A stretch of 7,576 nucleotides of DNA from Armatimonadota bacterium (GTDB lineage: Bacteria > Armatimonadota > UBA5829). The position numbers were made by a program, and so were the translations under genes. The stretch is from contig JAEWSK010000046.1 in NCBI GenBank assembly GCA_023398345.1, forward strand, positions 1-7,576, given 5' to 3'. The notes under the pieces were generated by a model, which had not been told where the DNA came from, ran no database searches, and was given only the letters and a program-made list of their open reading frames with translations. Positions 1 through 7,090 of this stretch are shown here, in pieces. Every line of letters starts with the position of its first letter. Within the stretch, counting starts at the first letter, position 1.

Positions 1-1200
1 ACCCACTTCACGCCGCCCAGCTCCACGAATCGGACGCACCTCGCCCGTCGCATACGGCGGGAAGTTGTAGAAGTGCATAAAGCGCTTCTCAGAATCCTCC
101 TCGAGGTTGTCCACAATCTGGGAATCATCAAGCGAACCAAGAGTCAGAGTTGTAAGAACCTGAGTCTGTCCGCGCGAAAATAGCCCCGATCCATGAACTC
201 TCGGCAAAAGCCCAACAGCACAGCCCAGCGGTCTAATTTGATCGATTTCGCGACCGTCAGCCCGCGCGCTCTCGTCGAGAATCATCTTGCGAACATGCTT
301 TTTGAGCAGTTTTTCAAGAACCTCGTCAAGCTCGGATGCGCGCTCCGGGTATTGCTCTGCAAGCTGAAGAACCCACTTGTCCTTAAGATCAAAAATCGCC
401 CGTTCGCTCGCACTCATGTCTGGGTTGCGAATCGCCTGTGCGATCTCATCATCCAGCTTCGCCGCAATCAGCTCGACAAACTCCGGATCAGGCGTAACCA
501 ATGCAACTTCTGTCTTTGGTTTGCCGATCTTGCCTACCAAATCAAGCTGAGCATCAATCATTTTTTCGATTTCCGCAAGCGCCAAGTCAATGGCCTGCAT
601 TAAAACATCTTCGCCGGCCTCGCTGGCCTCAAGCTCGATTTCTAGAACTTTGCCTTTCATCCCGGCGACGGTCAACTCCAAATCGGACGCAGCTATCTGC
701 TCCAATGATGGGTTTACGACAAGCTCGCCGTCAACCCGGCAGATACGCACACACCCAATAGGACCATCCCAGGGAATGTCGGATATGGAAAGTGCCGTGG
801 AAGCTGCAAACACTGCGAGCATATCGGCAGGCACTTCGGGCTGCATTGAAAGAGGCATGGCGATGACTTGTACATCATTGCGCATACCATTGGGGAAAAG
901 CGGCCTTATCGGCCTATCAATAACGCGAGAGGTGAGGATTGCCTTTTCAGAAGGACGGCCGCCCCTCTTGACAAACCCGCCGGGGATCTTGCCTACGGCG
1001 TATTTTCGCTCCTCATAGTCACACGTAAGAGGGAAGAAACTCATTCCTTCCCTCGGTTTGGCGCTCATACATGCTGTGCCAAGTACAACTGTTTCGCCGC
1101 ATGTAACAAGCACAGCGCCATTAGCCTGCCCGGCAACCCTGCCCTGCTCCAGGACAACAGTCTTGCCGCCAAGCTCGAATTCGGTTTTGTTAATTGTCAT
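1..1200 (-). CDS. pnp: Polyribonucleotide nucleotidyltransferase (PNPase), 3'-truncated by window edge
   Basis: PNPase degrades RNA 3' to 5' with phosphate, releasing nucleoside diphosphates. It works in the cytoplasm as a trimer and often sits in the RNA degradosome. The first 400 residues are visible, starting MTINKTEFEL; families usually run to about 700, so the second catalytic core, KH and S1 domains lie outside. The first RNase PH-like core carries the family signature FFPLTCDYEERKYAVGKIPG (residues 55-74), followed by GGRPSEKAILTSRVIDRPIRP (80-100). An all-helical linker region follows (about 240-310). The second RNase PH core begins at ARADGRE (312-318), with PRVHGSGLFSRGQTQ (333-347) and HFYNFPPY (376-383). 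The ATG at 1198-1200 follows an AGGAG (1214-1218) at the rather long spacing of 13 bases, directly beside the rpsO stop. With only 16 bases between them, rpsO and pnp are probably co-transcribed. I see no room for a long RNase III hairpin like that of the E. coli rpsO-pnp spacer. Identification is secure. Confidence 0.97.
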   Translation of the reverse strand, partial: MTINKTEFELGGKTVVLEQGRVAGQANGAVLVTCGETVVLGTACMSAKPREGMSFFPLTCDYEERKYAVGKIPGGFVKRGGRPSEKAILTSRVIDRPIRPLFPNGMRNDVQVIAMPLSMQPEVPADMLAVFAASTALSISDIPWDGPIGCVRICRVDGELVVNPSLEQIAASDLELTVAGMKGKVLEIELEASEAGEDVLMQAIDLALAEIEKMIDAQLDLVGKIGKPKTEVALVTPDPEFVELIAAKLDDEIAQAIRNPDMSASERAIFDLKDKWVLQLAEQYPERASELDEVLEKLLKKHVRKMILDESARADGREIDQIRPLGCAVGLLPRVHGSGLFSRGQTQVLTTLTLGSLDDSQIVDNLEEDSEKRFMHFYNFPPYATGEVRPIRGAGRREVG

Positions 1201-1216
1201 CTAGATACGCTTTCTC

Positions 1217-1486
1217 CTACCTTCTGAGGCCAAGGCGAGCAACGATCTCTCGATACCGATTGATTTCCTTGTTACTCAGATAGTTAAGCAAGCGTCTCCG
1301 TTGACCTACCATCATAAGGAGACCACGCCTAGAATGGTGGTCCTTCTTGTGTTCCTTTAGATGCTCCGTAAGCTGGTTGATACGGGCGCTCAGCAACGCT
1401 ATCTGTACCTCTGGCGAACCGGTGTCGCCATCGTGCTGCTTATGCTCCTCGATTATCTCTATCTTCTTATCTTTTACGAGCGCCAA
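1217..1486 (-). CDS. rpsO: 30S ribosomal protein S15
   Basis: S15 is a primary 16S rRNA-binding protein that nucleates the platform of the 30S subunit and contributes to a bridge with the 50S. The 89-residue product has exactly the usual length. It shows the family motifs [10 protein letters not shown] (residues 21-30) and [12 protein letters not shown] (46-57), the latter containing the Asp, His and Ser of the rRNA-binding face, and it ends ARLGLRR. The start codon is TTG (1484-1486). It is preferred because GGAGGT (1495-1500) lies 8 bases upstream and because MALVKDKK is the normal S15 N-terminus. The gene is preceded by its own likely promoter and followed closely by pnp, the classic rpsO-pnp pair. 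S15 commonly represses its own translation by binding its leader; the short leader here has a small hairpin next to the Shine-Dalgarno, but autoregulation is inference. Confidence 0.98.
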   Translation of the reverse strand: MALVKDKKIEIIEEHKQHDGDTGSPEVQIALLSARINQLTEHLKEHKKDHHSRRGLLMMVGQRRRLLNYLSNKEINRYREIVARLGLRR

Positions 1487-1494
1487 GTGATCGC

Positions 1495-1500
1495 ACCTCC
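1495..1500 (-). promoter_or_regulatory. Shine-Dalgarno site of rpsO
   Basis: The minus strand reads GGAGGT 8 bases before a TTG. This strong site decides the non-ATG start of rpsO, since there is no suitable ATG near the expected S15 N-terminus. Confidence 0.85.
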
Positions 1501-1501
1501 A

Positions 1502-1516
1502 AAAAGCCGCTCTTTT
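1502..1516 (-). promoter_or_regulatory. Small hairpin in the rpsO leader, possible translational control element
   Basis: In the rpsO leader the RNA can pair AAAAG (1512-1516) with CUUUU (1502-1506) around a 5-base AGCGG loop. The hairpin ends one base before the GGAGGT Shine-Dalgarno. The stem is A-U rich and weak alone. Its position would fit S15 feedback control, but no known S15 leader class is recognised, and it may be chance. Confidence 0.25.
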
Positions 1517-1532
1517 CTCATTAATCTACCTA

Positions 1533-1562
1533 AGTCTAGCACATTCACATCCGCCATGTCAA
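1533..1562 (-). promoter_or_regulatory. Probable sigma-70-type promoter for rpsO-pnp
   Basis: The minus strand contains a consensus -35 TTGACA (1557-1562), an 18-base spacer, and a -10 TAGACT (1533-1538) preceded by TGC, the extended -10 arrangement. Transcription would start near 1526, giving an untranslated leader of about 40 bases before the rpsO TTG. It lies in the widest gap of the downstream half of the operon, just after the ribF stop codon, where internal rpsO promoters are often found. It is a match by eye and has not been tested; upstream read-through from the nusA-infB operon probably adds to expression. Confidence 0.65.
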
Positions 1563-1565
1563 ACG

Positions 1566-1577
1566 AGCTCGCGAGCT
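1566..1577. repeat. 12-base perfect palindrome at the end of ribF
   Basis: AGCTCGCGAGCT is identical to its reverse complement. It overlaps the ribF TAG stop (1576-1578) and ends 3 bases before the -35 box of the rpsO promoter. As RNA it could form only a 4-base stem with a CGCG loop and has no U-run after it, so it is not a convincing terminator. A binding site for a dimeric regulator is possible but unsupported. Confidence 0.4.
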
Positions 1578-2487
1578 ATTTTGCACACTCTAAATCACGC
1601 TTGATTTGTTCGATTAAGTGCTCAGGCGACTGGAATGTCATTTCATCTCTTAACTTGCGGCAAAATACTACGTCCAGCCGCTTGCCATATATATTACCCT
1701 CAAAGCCGGACAGGTGAACCTCAATGGTCATATTGCCCGAGCCAAATGTCGGCCTGTTTCCTATATTACACACACCGGTGTATGTTGTTTTCTCAATTGT
1801 AGATTCTACTGCGTAGACCCCCCGGCTGGGAACTAGCTGTCTCGGCTCGGTGCGAATATTTGCAGTTGGAAAGCCAAGTTGCCTGCCAATTTGCCTGCCG
1901 AATTCCACTACTCCGCGCAGTGCAAATCGCCGTCCAAGAAGTTTTGACGCAGCCTCCACATCTCCACGCTCGATAAGTGCGCGAACTCGCGTGGAACTGA
2001 CCGGAGCGCCATTTATAATTACTGACGGAACAACCGTCGTCTTTATGCCAAGCGGAGCGCCTGCCTCTAACAGATAGCGGATGTCTCCCTCGCGATCCTT
2101 GCCGAATCGAAAATTCGATCCTACCACTACTTGGCGCGCCTGAAGTCGATCTTTTAATACGTCCAATATAAATTTTTCTTTTCCAAGTCCTGCCAGCACC
2201 GGGCTAAAATCCGCGACAACAATCGAATCCACTCCTGCCGCCTGCATCAACTCCACACGCTGATCGAGAGTATTGATATAAAGCGGCGCGCGGTTGGGCG
2301 CGAGCAATTCCGATGGGTGCTTTTCAAAGGTCAAGGCCAATGCCTCGACTCCCAACTCTGCGGCATCTGATTTCAGACGCTCAAAAATCGCCTTATGGCC
2401 CCAGTGGACGCCATCGAAAACCCCGATGGCCACTGCGCGACAATTGGACTGGCGCGAGACGTTTTCAAGACCTCGTATGACGCTCAT
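1576..2487 (-). CDS. ribF: Bifunctional riboflavin kinase / FAD synthetase
   Basis: RibF phosphorylates riboflavin to FMN and then adenylates FMN to FAD, both with ATP, in the cytoplasm. The 303-residue length is normal. The N-terminal nucleotidyltransferase (FAD synthetase) domain shows GVFDGVHWGH (residues 22-31, the HxGH motif), FEKHPSELL (54-62), VVGSNFRFGKDREGD (121-135) and SSTRVR (164-169). The C-terminal kinase domain shows GRQLGFPTAN (201-210), with the PTAN ATP/Mg site, then RGVYAV (222-227), GVCNIGNRPTFG (238-249) and the EVH motif (256-258) containing the likely catalytic Glu. The aspartate common in the following HxxDF motif is Gly here (HLSGF, 258-262), probably tolerated variation. 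The ATG at 2485-2487 overlaps the truB stop as ATGA, indicating translational coupling. A ribF next to truB and rpsO is a common arrangement. Confidence 0.97.
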   Translation of the reverse strand: MSVIRGLENVSRQSNCRAVAIGVFDGVHWGHKAIFERLKSDAAELGVEALALTFEKHPSELLAPNRAPLYINTLDQRVELMQAAGVDSIVVADFSPVLAGLGKEKFILDVLKDRLQARQVVVGSNFRFGKDREGDIRYLLEAGAPLGIKTTVVPSVIINGAPVSSTRVRALIERGDVEAASKLLGRRFALRGVVEFGRQIGRQLGFPTANIRTEPRQLVPSRGVYAVESTIEKTTYTGVCNIGNRPTFGSGNMTIEVHLSGFEGNIYGKRLDVVFCRKLRDEMTFQSPEHLIEQIKRDLECAK

Positions 2488-3359
2488 CCCAAAAGCACCT
2501 TTCGCGGTCTTGCAACACCCGGTTCAACAACAGCGCCTATTGCCGCAAGCTCACCGTCTGAAGACAGCATTCGCACAGTCGTGCCCGAATAAAGTTTGTC
2601 TGGTGCGGCAACTTCCATGCCGTGACCGATGCGCCGCAGGCCATCATCATCAAGAACAATATGCGGCATATCGCTAAGCGCTTCGGCCATCGATATTACA
2701 TAATTTGACGGCGATTCGGCGAGTGTCTCAACATATACAGACTCGTCTAGCGCAAAGCGTCCGACGCGAGTTCTAACGAGTCTCGACATCATGCCGCCAC
2801 AGCCCAGCGCGTCGCCGATATCTGCACAAAGTGTGCGTATGTATGTTCCGCTCGTGCACTTGACCACAATGTCAGCCTCCGCACAACTGCCAGGCCGAAA
2901 GTCATTTATATCAATTGAGCGAACCGTCACAGATCTTGCTGCGCGCTCAACTGTCTTACCCTCGCGTGCAAGTTTGTATAATCTTTCGCCTTGATGTTTT
3001 ACAGCGGAGACCATAGGGGGGATTTGCTGAATCTCTCCAATAAATTGTTGAAGAGAATCTCTTAGCGCGTCGAGAGTAACATGGGAAGCATCGGATGTCG
3101 TAATTACATTTCCGGTAGAGTCTTGAGTATCGGTCGTAGTGCCCAGTGTAAGCACGGCGCGGTACTCCTTCTCGCCAACCGAAAGATACTCGACGATTCT
3201 TGTCGCTTTGCCAAGGCAGACTACAAGAACGCCGGTCGCCATAGGATCCAGCGTGCCGGCATGCCCCACCCGCTTTTGCGAAAATACTCGCCTGACTTGA
3301 TCGACCACATCGTGAGAGGTCACGCCCGCGGTCTTGTGAATACTTACGACTCCATCCAC
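2484..3359 (-). CDS. truB: tRNA pseudouridine(55) synthase TruB
   Basis: TruB isomerises U55 to pseudouridine in the T-loop of nearly all tRNAs and also acts as a tRNA chaperone. The 291-residue protein shows the catalytic motif GHAGTLDP (residues 32-39) with Asp38 as nucleophile. Other family motifs follow: KEYRAVLTLG (64-73) with the conserved Tyr66, QIPPMVSAVKHQGERLYKLA (112-131), SGTYIRTLCADIG (170-182) and LVRTRVGRF (194-202). The tail from about residue 225 resembles the PUA-like RNA-binding domain, with GELAAIGAVVEPG and a P-RKVLLG ending. The start is GTG (3357-3359), 16 bases inside the end of the upstream nrnA-type gene. GAGGTT (3365-3370) lies 5 bases ahead as a Shine-Dalgarno. The stop overlaps the ribF ATG. 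Both overlaps suggest coupled translation. Confidence 0.97.
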   Translation of the reverse strand: MDGVVSIHKTAGVTSHDVVDQVRRVFSQKRVGHAGTLDPMATGVLVVCLGKATRIVEYLSVGEKEYRAVLTLGTTTDTQDSTGNVITTSDASHVTLDALRDSLQQFIGEIQQIPPMVSAVKHQGERLYKLAREGKTVERAARSVTVRSIDINDFRPGSCAEADIVVKCTSGTYIRTLCADIGDALGCGGMMSRLVRTRVGRFALDESVYVETLAESPSNYVISMAEALSDMPHIVLDDDGLRRIGHGMEVAAPDKLYSGTTVRMLSSDGELAAIGAVVEPGVARPRKVLLG

Positions 3360-4312
3360 CGTCGAACCTCAGCCAAAACTCGCGACTTTGCCTCATCGAG
3401 CGAAGCATTTACAGAACATCCCGCCGCCGCCGCATGACCACCACCATCAAAGACCCGCGCAACGCGATTCACATCAAATCCATCGCGTGACCGCAAGCTA
3501 ACTCGAACACTGCCGGGACTCGCTTCGCGGAAAAGAATAGCCACAATCGGGCCTTTAACGGCCGCAACAAGATTTACAACGCCTTCGGTATCGGCATCAG
3601 TTGCCCCGATCGCCTTGTATACATCGTAATCTATACTGCCCCAGACAATACGTCCATTTTCTTCCGTCTGCAGCGAACCAAGCGCCATGCCCAAAAGCTT
3701 CATTGCTCGCAAAGGGCGACTTTCGAATATCTCACGCGCAATCACGGACGGCTGCGCTCCGCATGACGCAAGATGCGAAGCGATTTCCAGCGTTCTTGGC
3801 GAAGTGTTTTGGAATCGAAAACCGCCGGTGTCAAATGCCATTCCCGTATACAAAAGCGTCGCCGTATCGGCATCTATGGAAATGTCATTGGCCTCGAATA
3901 TCTCAGCGACGAGTTCGCTTGTTGAACTCACATCGGAATTCACGATTCTAATCTGGCCAAAACCATCGGGAGAGGGGTGGTGATCAATGCGAACCTGCAC
4001 AGGTGCATGCTCCATCGGCTTTCCGGCATCGCCGACACGTCTTGTCAACTCAGAATCGACTAGAACAGCAACGTCGAAGTCAATATCATCAATCGAGTGG
4101 ACGATTGAGTCAGAGCCAGGAAGAAAAAGATAGTGGTCGGGCACTGCGTCAGAGCTCAGCACAGTGGCCATTTTGCCCATTGAGCGCAAAGCCCGCGCGA
4201 GTGCAAGTGACGCGCCCAGACAGTCTCCATCAGGTCTTTCGTGGCAGGCTAAAACAAACGAATGCCCAGCAGTAATCTGTTTCCAGGCGTTCTTAAGATC
4301 GCTTTTCTTCAT
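3344..4312 (-). CDS. nrnA: DHH-family phosphoesterase, NrnA type (oligoribonuclease / pAp phosphatase)
   Basis: NrnA-type enzymes remove mononucleotides from 2-5 base RNAs left by exonucleases such as PNPase, and many also dephosphorylate pAp. The 322-residue protein carries the metal-binding motifs of the DHH domain: HERPDGDCLGA (24-34), VDS (85-87, Asp86), the name-giving DHH (110-112) in RIDHHPSPDG, and FDTGGFRFQNT (160-170). A C-terminal DHHA1 domain ends with GGGHAAAAGC (290-299), the substrate-binding glycine-rich motif. The ATG at 4310-4312 lies within the last 20 bases of rbfA. A possible weak Shine-Dalgarno GGAAGAG sits 10 bases upstream, and translation is probably coupled to rbfA. 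Position between rbfA and truB is characteristic of this family. Substrate preference (nanoRNA, pAp, pGpG or c-di-AMP products) cannot be decided from sequence. Confidence 0.93.
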   Translation of the reverse strand: MKKSDLKNAWKQITAGHSFVLACHERPDGDCLGASLALARALRSMGKMATVLSSDAVPDHYLFLPGSDSIVHSIDDIDFDVAVLVDSELTRRVGDAGKPMEHAPVQVRIDHHPSPDGFGQIRIVNSDVSSTSELVAEIFEANDISIDADTATLLYTGMAFDTGGFRFQNTSPRTLEIASHLASCGAQPSVIAREIFESRPLRAMKLLGMALGSLQTEENGRIVWGSIDYDVYKAIGATDADTEGVVNLVAAVKGPIVAILFREASPGSVRVSLRSRDGFDVNRVARVFDGGGHAAAAGCSVNASLDEAKSRVLAEVRRWMES

Positions 4313-4649
4313 CCTTTTTGATCTCTTCCAACAACTCGAGCATCCGAACGCCTTTGTCCACGGTTTCGTCCTTATAAAACTGTATGTCCGGCAGCACTTT
4401 CATTCTGACGCGCTTACCAAACTCCTGTCGGACAAAATGCTGCGCGTGCTTGAGCACGTCCATGCTCTGCTTGCGCTCTTCTTCGGAACCCAAAATGCTT
4501 ACAAATATCTTTGCATGACGCAAATCCGAACTGATCTCAGCGTCAATTATTGTAAAAAATCCGAGCCGCGGATCCTTGATCTCGCGACGCAGAATGTCAC
4601 TTATTTCTTCTTTTAGAAGCTGCACGAGCTTCTCTTGCCTAGTTGTCAT
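4293..4649 (-). CDS. rbfA: 30S ribosome-binding factor RbfA
   Basis: RbfA binds the pre-30S subunit near the 5' helix of 16S rRNA and the decoding region, and is needed for late maturation, especially in the cold. The 118-residue length is typical. Family motifs visible are EISDILRREIKDPRLGFFTI (residues 15-34), AEISSDLRHAKIFVSILG (37-54) and AQHFVRQEFGKRVRMKVLPDIQF (69-91). Ala69 lies where the KH-like fold carries its characteristic kink. The C-terminus is a charged tail (EEIKKDEEKRS). The ATG at 4647-4649 is only 2 bases after the DUF503 stop and has no clear Shine-Dalgarno, so it is likely translated by re-initiation. Its 3' end overlaps the next gene by 20 bases. Confidence 0.96.
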   Translation of the reverse strand: MTTRQEKLVQLLKEEISDILRREIKDPRLGFFTIIDAEISSDLRHAKIFVSILGSEEERKQSMDVLKHAQHFVRQEFGKRVRMKVLPDIQFYKDETVDKGVRMLELLEEIKKDEEKRS

Positions 4650-4651
4650 AA

Positions 4652-4936
4652 CTACACCATTTCAATGCTTGTGTCAACGACCTCGCACTCGGGATAAGAC
4701 TCCACATGGGCCAGCACTTTATTCAACACTGTGCTCACGTGCGCAGCCTCGTTTGCGACGCACGCAAACGCCAGACCTGCCATCTTGTGCGAGTCCAGAT
4801 GGTCGATCTCCGCTGCAGAGACATTAAACCTGTTTCGCGCCGTATCGATTATGCTCTTCACAACATGCCGCTTGTCTTTGAGCGATAAACTTGAATGCAC
4901 ATCGATGAGCACGTTAAGTATCCCAACAAATGTCAT
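4652..4936 (-). CDS. ylxP: DUF503 family protein (YlxP type), function not established
   Basis: This 94-residue protein belongs to the DUF503/YlxP family, a small alpha/beta protein commonly encoded between infB and rbfA. Conserved features are SLSLKDKRHVVKSIID (residues 16-31), with the basic KDKR patch, and NRFNVSAAEIDHLD (35-48). The family's near-constant location in the infB-rbfA interval suggests a role in ribosome maturation or translation, but no reaction is known to me. No signal peptide or membrane segment is visible. I chose the ATG at 4934-4936. A TTG two codons upstream (4940-4942) would add only Met-Leu; neither start has a clear Shine-Dalgarno. The 30-base gap to infB and 2-base gap to rbfA imply co-transcription with both. 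Confidence 0.93.
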   Translation of the reverse strand: MTFVGILNVLIDVHSSLSLKDKRHVVKSIIDTARNRFNVSAAEIDHLDSHKMAGLAFACVANEAAHVSTVLNKVLAHVESYPECEVVDTSIEMV

Positions 4937-4966
4937 TAGCAACCGTCAATTCGCAACAGACGAATA

Positions 4967-6910
4967 TCATATAGCGCGAGCGATCTTTTTAAGCGTGTAG
5001 CACTCTATAATGTCGCCTTCCTGAAAATCCTGGAAGCCGCTTGTGTGAATGCCGCACTCAAAGCCCTGCGCCATCTCGCGAGAATCGTCTTTTAGATGCT
5101 TGAGTGTGTCGAGCTTACCCTGGTGAATTACCTTGCCGTCTCTTATTATGCGCACTTCTTCGTTACGCACAACTCGGCCGGCAGTCACCATACATCCCGC
5201 AATGACGCCCACACTCGGAACCCTAAACGTCGCACGAACTTCGGCCTCACCGAGCTTTTCTTCTTCGATGGTCGGCTCAAGCAAACCAGACATCGCCGCG
5301 CGGACTTCTTTTGTAAGTTCGTATATTACGTTATAGGTTCTAACCTCAACGTGGTTTGCCTCGGCTATTTTAGCAACCTGCGGATCAACTTTCACATTAA
5401 AGCCGATCACTACCGCGTCAGATGCCGATGCAAGCAAAATGTCGGACTCGTTTATGTTGCCCACGCTTGAATGGATGATTTCCACTCTGACTTCAGAATG
5501 CTCAATGCCGGTCAGCGACTGCCGCACCACTTCCTCAGATCCTTGAACGTCGGCTTTCAAAACGACATTGAGTTTACGCACAACACCTTCTTGAATCTGT
5601 TTGTACAAATCTTCAAGAGTAATCTTGCTGGTCGCGGCGAGTTTTTCGTCTCGACTCTCCTGCGCGCGCTTTTCAGCAATCATCCTCGCCTCGCGCTCGT
5701 CCTTGCGCGACTCAAGGTGGTCGCCGGCTTGAGGTGTTGTGGAAAGTCCGAGTATCTCAACCGGTGTAGCGGGACCTGCCTTAGTCAGGCGCTCGCCTTT
5801 GTCGTCGAACATAGCCTTGACTTTACCGAACGCCTCGCCTGCAACAACCGGTGCGCCTATTTTTAATGTTCCGCGCTGAATGAGCACCGTCGCAACCGGG
5901 CCTTTGCCGCGGTCTACTTTAGCCTCGATTACGCTGCCCAAAACACGACTTGCAGACGCCTCGGCGTGCAAGTCAGCCATTTCAGCAACAAGTTGGATCA
6001 TTTCAAGAAGCTCATCAATACCCTTGCGCTGCTTTGCGGACATTTGAACAGTGATTGTGTCGCCGCCCCATTCTTCAGGAACAAGGTTGTGTTCGGCGAG
6101 TTGCTGCATTGTCCGCTCGACGTTGGCATCGGGCTTGTCTACCTTGTTTATGGCAACAATAATCGGAACTTCGGCTGCACGAGCATGGTTGATAGCTTCG
6201 ATTGTCTGCGGCATTACAGCATCATCGGCTGCAACAACTAAAACTGCAATGTCAGTGATGCTGGCGCCGCGTGCGCGCATAGCTGTAAACGCCTCGTGGC
6301 CCGGTGTGTCAAGAAACGTAATTTTTTTGCCGTTCCATACAACTTGATATGCGCCGATGTGCTGAGTGATACCGCCAAATTCCTGCTCGGTAACATTGGT
6401 GCGGCGGATCGCGTCGAGAAGCGTAGTTTTACCATGATCGACGTGGCCCATAACTGTAATGACAGGCGGTCTCGGAACCATCTTTGTCGCATGCTTGCTC
6501 TTTGGCTGAGCCTGCAGCTTTGCCGGCTTTGTCTCACGCGCTTTTTGAGTGGCGACAACTTTTACATTGTAACCCCACTTCTCGGTAACTTTTGCAGCAA
6601 CATCTGCCCCGATCTGCTGATTGACGCTGGCAAGAATTCCCATTTCAACAAGCCGCTTTTGAATATCGGCAGGCGCCATGCCCATAGCATCTGCGAGTTC
6701 GCGGACAGTAAGCGACTGCGGAATTTCAATTGTCTTCGCTTGATCGACCAGGCTTTTGTCCTGAGCCAGCATTTCTCGAACTGTCTCAGCGGTAGAGGCA
6801 TCGAGATCGCTCGATCCACCAGTGACAGCTACGTCAAGGTCTTTCAAAACCGCCATTAGGTCACTGCTGGTGATCCCCAAATCTTTTGCAAGTTGAAATA
6901 CTTTTACCAT
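4967..6910 (-). CDS. infB: Translation initiation factor IF-2
   Basis: IF2 is the GTPase that places fMet-tRNA on the 30S subunit and promotes subunit joining. The 647-residue product has two short IF2-N modules (about 1-50 and 62-120), then a brief basic linker (about 121-145). The GTPase domain carries G1 GHVDHGKT (155-162), switch I GGIT (179-182), G3 DTPGHEAF (201-208) with the catalytic His205, G4 NKVDKP (255-260) and G5 SAK (291-293). Domain II covers about 320-405, a charged helix about 400-425, then the C1 region ([14 protein letters not shown], 447-460) and the fMet-tRNA-binding C2 domain to the end ([12 protein letters not shown]). It is short for IF2 (E. coli 890, Bacillus about 716) because the N-terminal linker is minimal. 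The ATG at 6908-6910 follows GAGGTG (6915-6920) inside a purine-rich GGAGAGGTGA stretch, a good ribosome binding site. Confidence 0.98.
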   Translation of the reverse strand: MVKVFQLAKDLGITSSDLMAVLKDLDVAVTGGSSDLDASTAETVREMLAQDKSLVDQAKTIEIPQSLTVRELADAMGMAPADIQKRLVEMGILASVNQQIGADVAAKVTEKWGYNVKVVATQKARETKPAKLQAQPKSKHATKMVPRPPVITVMGHVDHGKTTLLDAIRRTNVTEQEFGGITQHIGAYQVVWNGKKITFLDTPGHEAFTAMRARGASITDIAVLVVAADDAVMPQTIEAINHARAAEVPIIVAINKVDKPDANVERTMQQLAEHNLVPEEWGGDTITVQMSAKQRKGIDELLEMIQLVAEMADLHAEASASRVLGSVIEAKVDRGKGPVATVLIQRGTLKIGAPVVAGEAFGKVKAMFDDKGERLTKAGPATPVEILGLSTTPQAGDHLESRKDEREARMIAEKRAQESRDEKLAATSKITLEDLYKQIQEGVVRKLNVVLKADVQGSEEVVRQSLTGIEHSEVRVEIIHSSVGNINESDILLASASDAVVIGFNVKVDPQVAKIAEANHVEVRTYNVIYELTKEVRAAMSGLLEPTIEEEKLGEAEVRATFRVPSVGVIAGCMVTAGRVVRNEEVRIIRDGKVIHQGKLDTLKHLKDDSREMAQGFECGIHTSGFQDFQEGDIIECYTLKKIARAI

Positions 6911-7090
6911 CGTTCACCTCTCCGTTGAGAACGCGAGCCTGACGTCAAAAAACAAGGTCAAACCCAATTGGTGCGAGCGCTGATAGGAAATCGCCATTTG
7001 AGGGGAATAAATGAGGGGAGTTAGACGCGGAACACTTTGCGAACTGCGTTTATCTAGCTTCCATAACTCATATCCCCGCTTGGCGTTACA
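6911..7090. other. 180-base ylxR-infB spacer without a recognised gene
   Basis: Many relatives with this operon carry an L7Ae-like gene (ylxQ) between ylxR and infB; none is present here. The spacer holds the infB ribosome binding site and a TGACGTCA palindrome (6940-6947) beside an A6 run on the plus strand. It also holds two TGAGGGGA copies 13 bases apart. On the minus strand the frame of ylxR stays open after its TAA until a TGA at 6914-6916, but the peptide resembles nothing I know. I see no strong promoter and no convincing hairpin plus U-run terminator. Confidence 0.7.
6999..7019 (+). repeat. Tandem 8-base direct repeat TGAGGGGA
   Basis: TGAGGGGA occurs at 6999-7006 and again at 7012-7019, a period of 13 bases. 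In the operon mRNA the copies read UCCCCUCA, each offering a CCUC that could pair with a GAGG such as that in the infB ribosome binding site about 80 bases downstream. This role is inference only. Confidence 0.5.

Noticed and set aside
193..1018. Overlapping plus-strand open frames (136, 86 and 142 codons) opposite pnp
   Set aside because: They lie antisense to clearly coding pnp, have arginine/serine-rich shadow composition and match no family; the open frames follow from pnp codon use.
2956..3408. Minus-strand 150-codon frame overlapping truB and the nrnA end
   Set aside because: It is an alternative frame of truB, rich in Arg, Ser and Cys; the truB frame carries the catalytic motif.
4164..4616. 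Plus-strand 150-codon open frame across nrnA and rbfA
   Set aside because: It is antisense to two certain genes, spans their junction, and shows no domain or ribosome binding site.
4937..4966. Short inverted repeat TTCG/CGAA and TTGACG in the infB-DUF503 gap as terminator or promoter
   Set aside because: The stem is only 4 pairs with no U-run, and no -10 box follows at proper spacing.
6238..6819. Minus-strand out-of-frame open frames (106 and 85 codons) within infB
   Set aside because: They are alternative frames of the IF2 N-terminal and GTPase regions with no motif of their own.
5096..6859. Several plus-strand open frames (up to 187 codons) opposite infB
   Set aside because: They are shadows of infB, whose protein is conserved along its entire length on the other strand.
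6940..6970. Possible terminator in the infB leader (GGTTTGACC followed by T-rich bases)
   Set aside because: The stem is only 3 pairs, too weak for an intrinsic terminator, and termination there would cut off infB.
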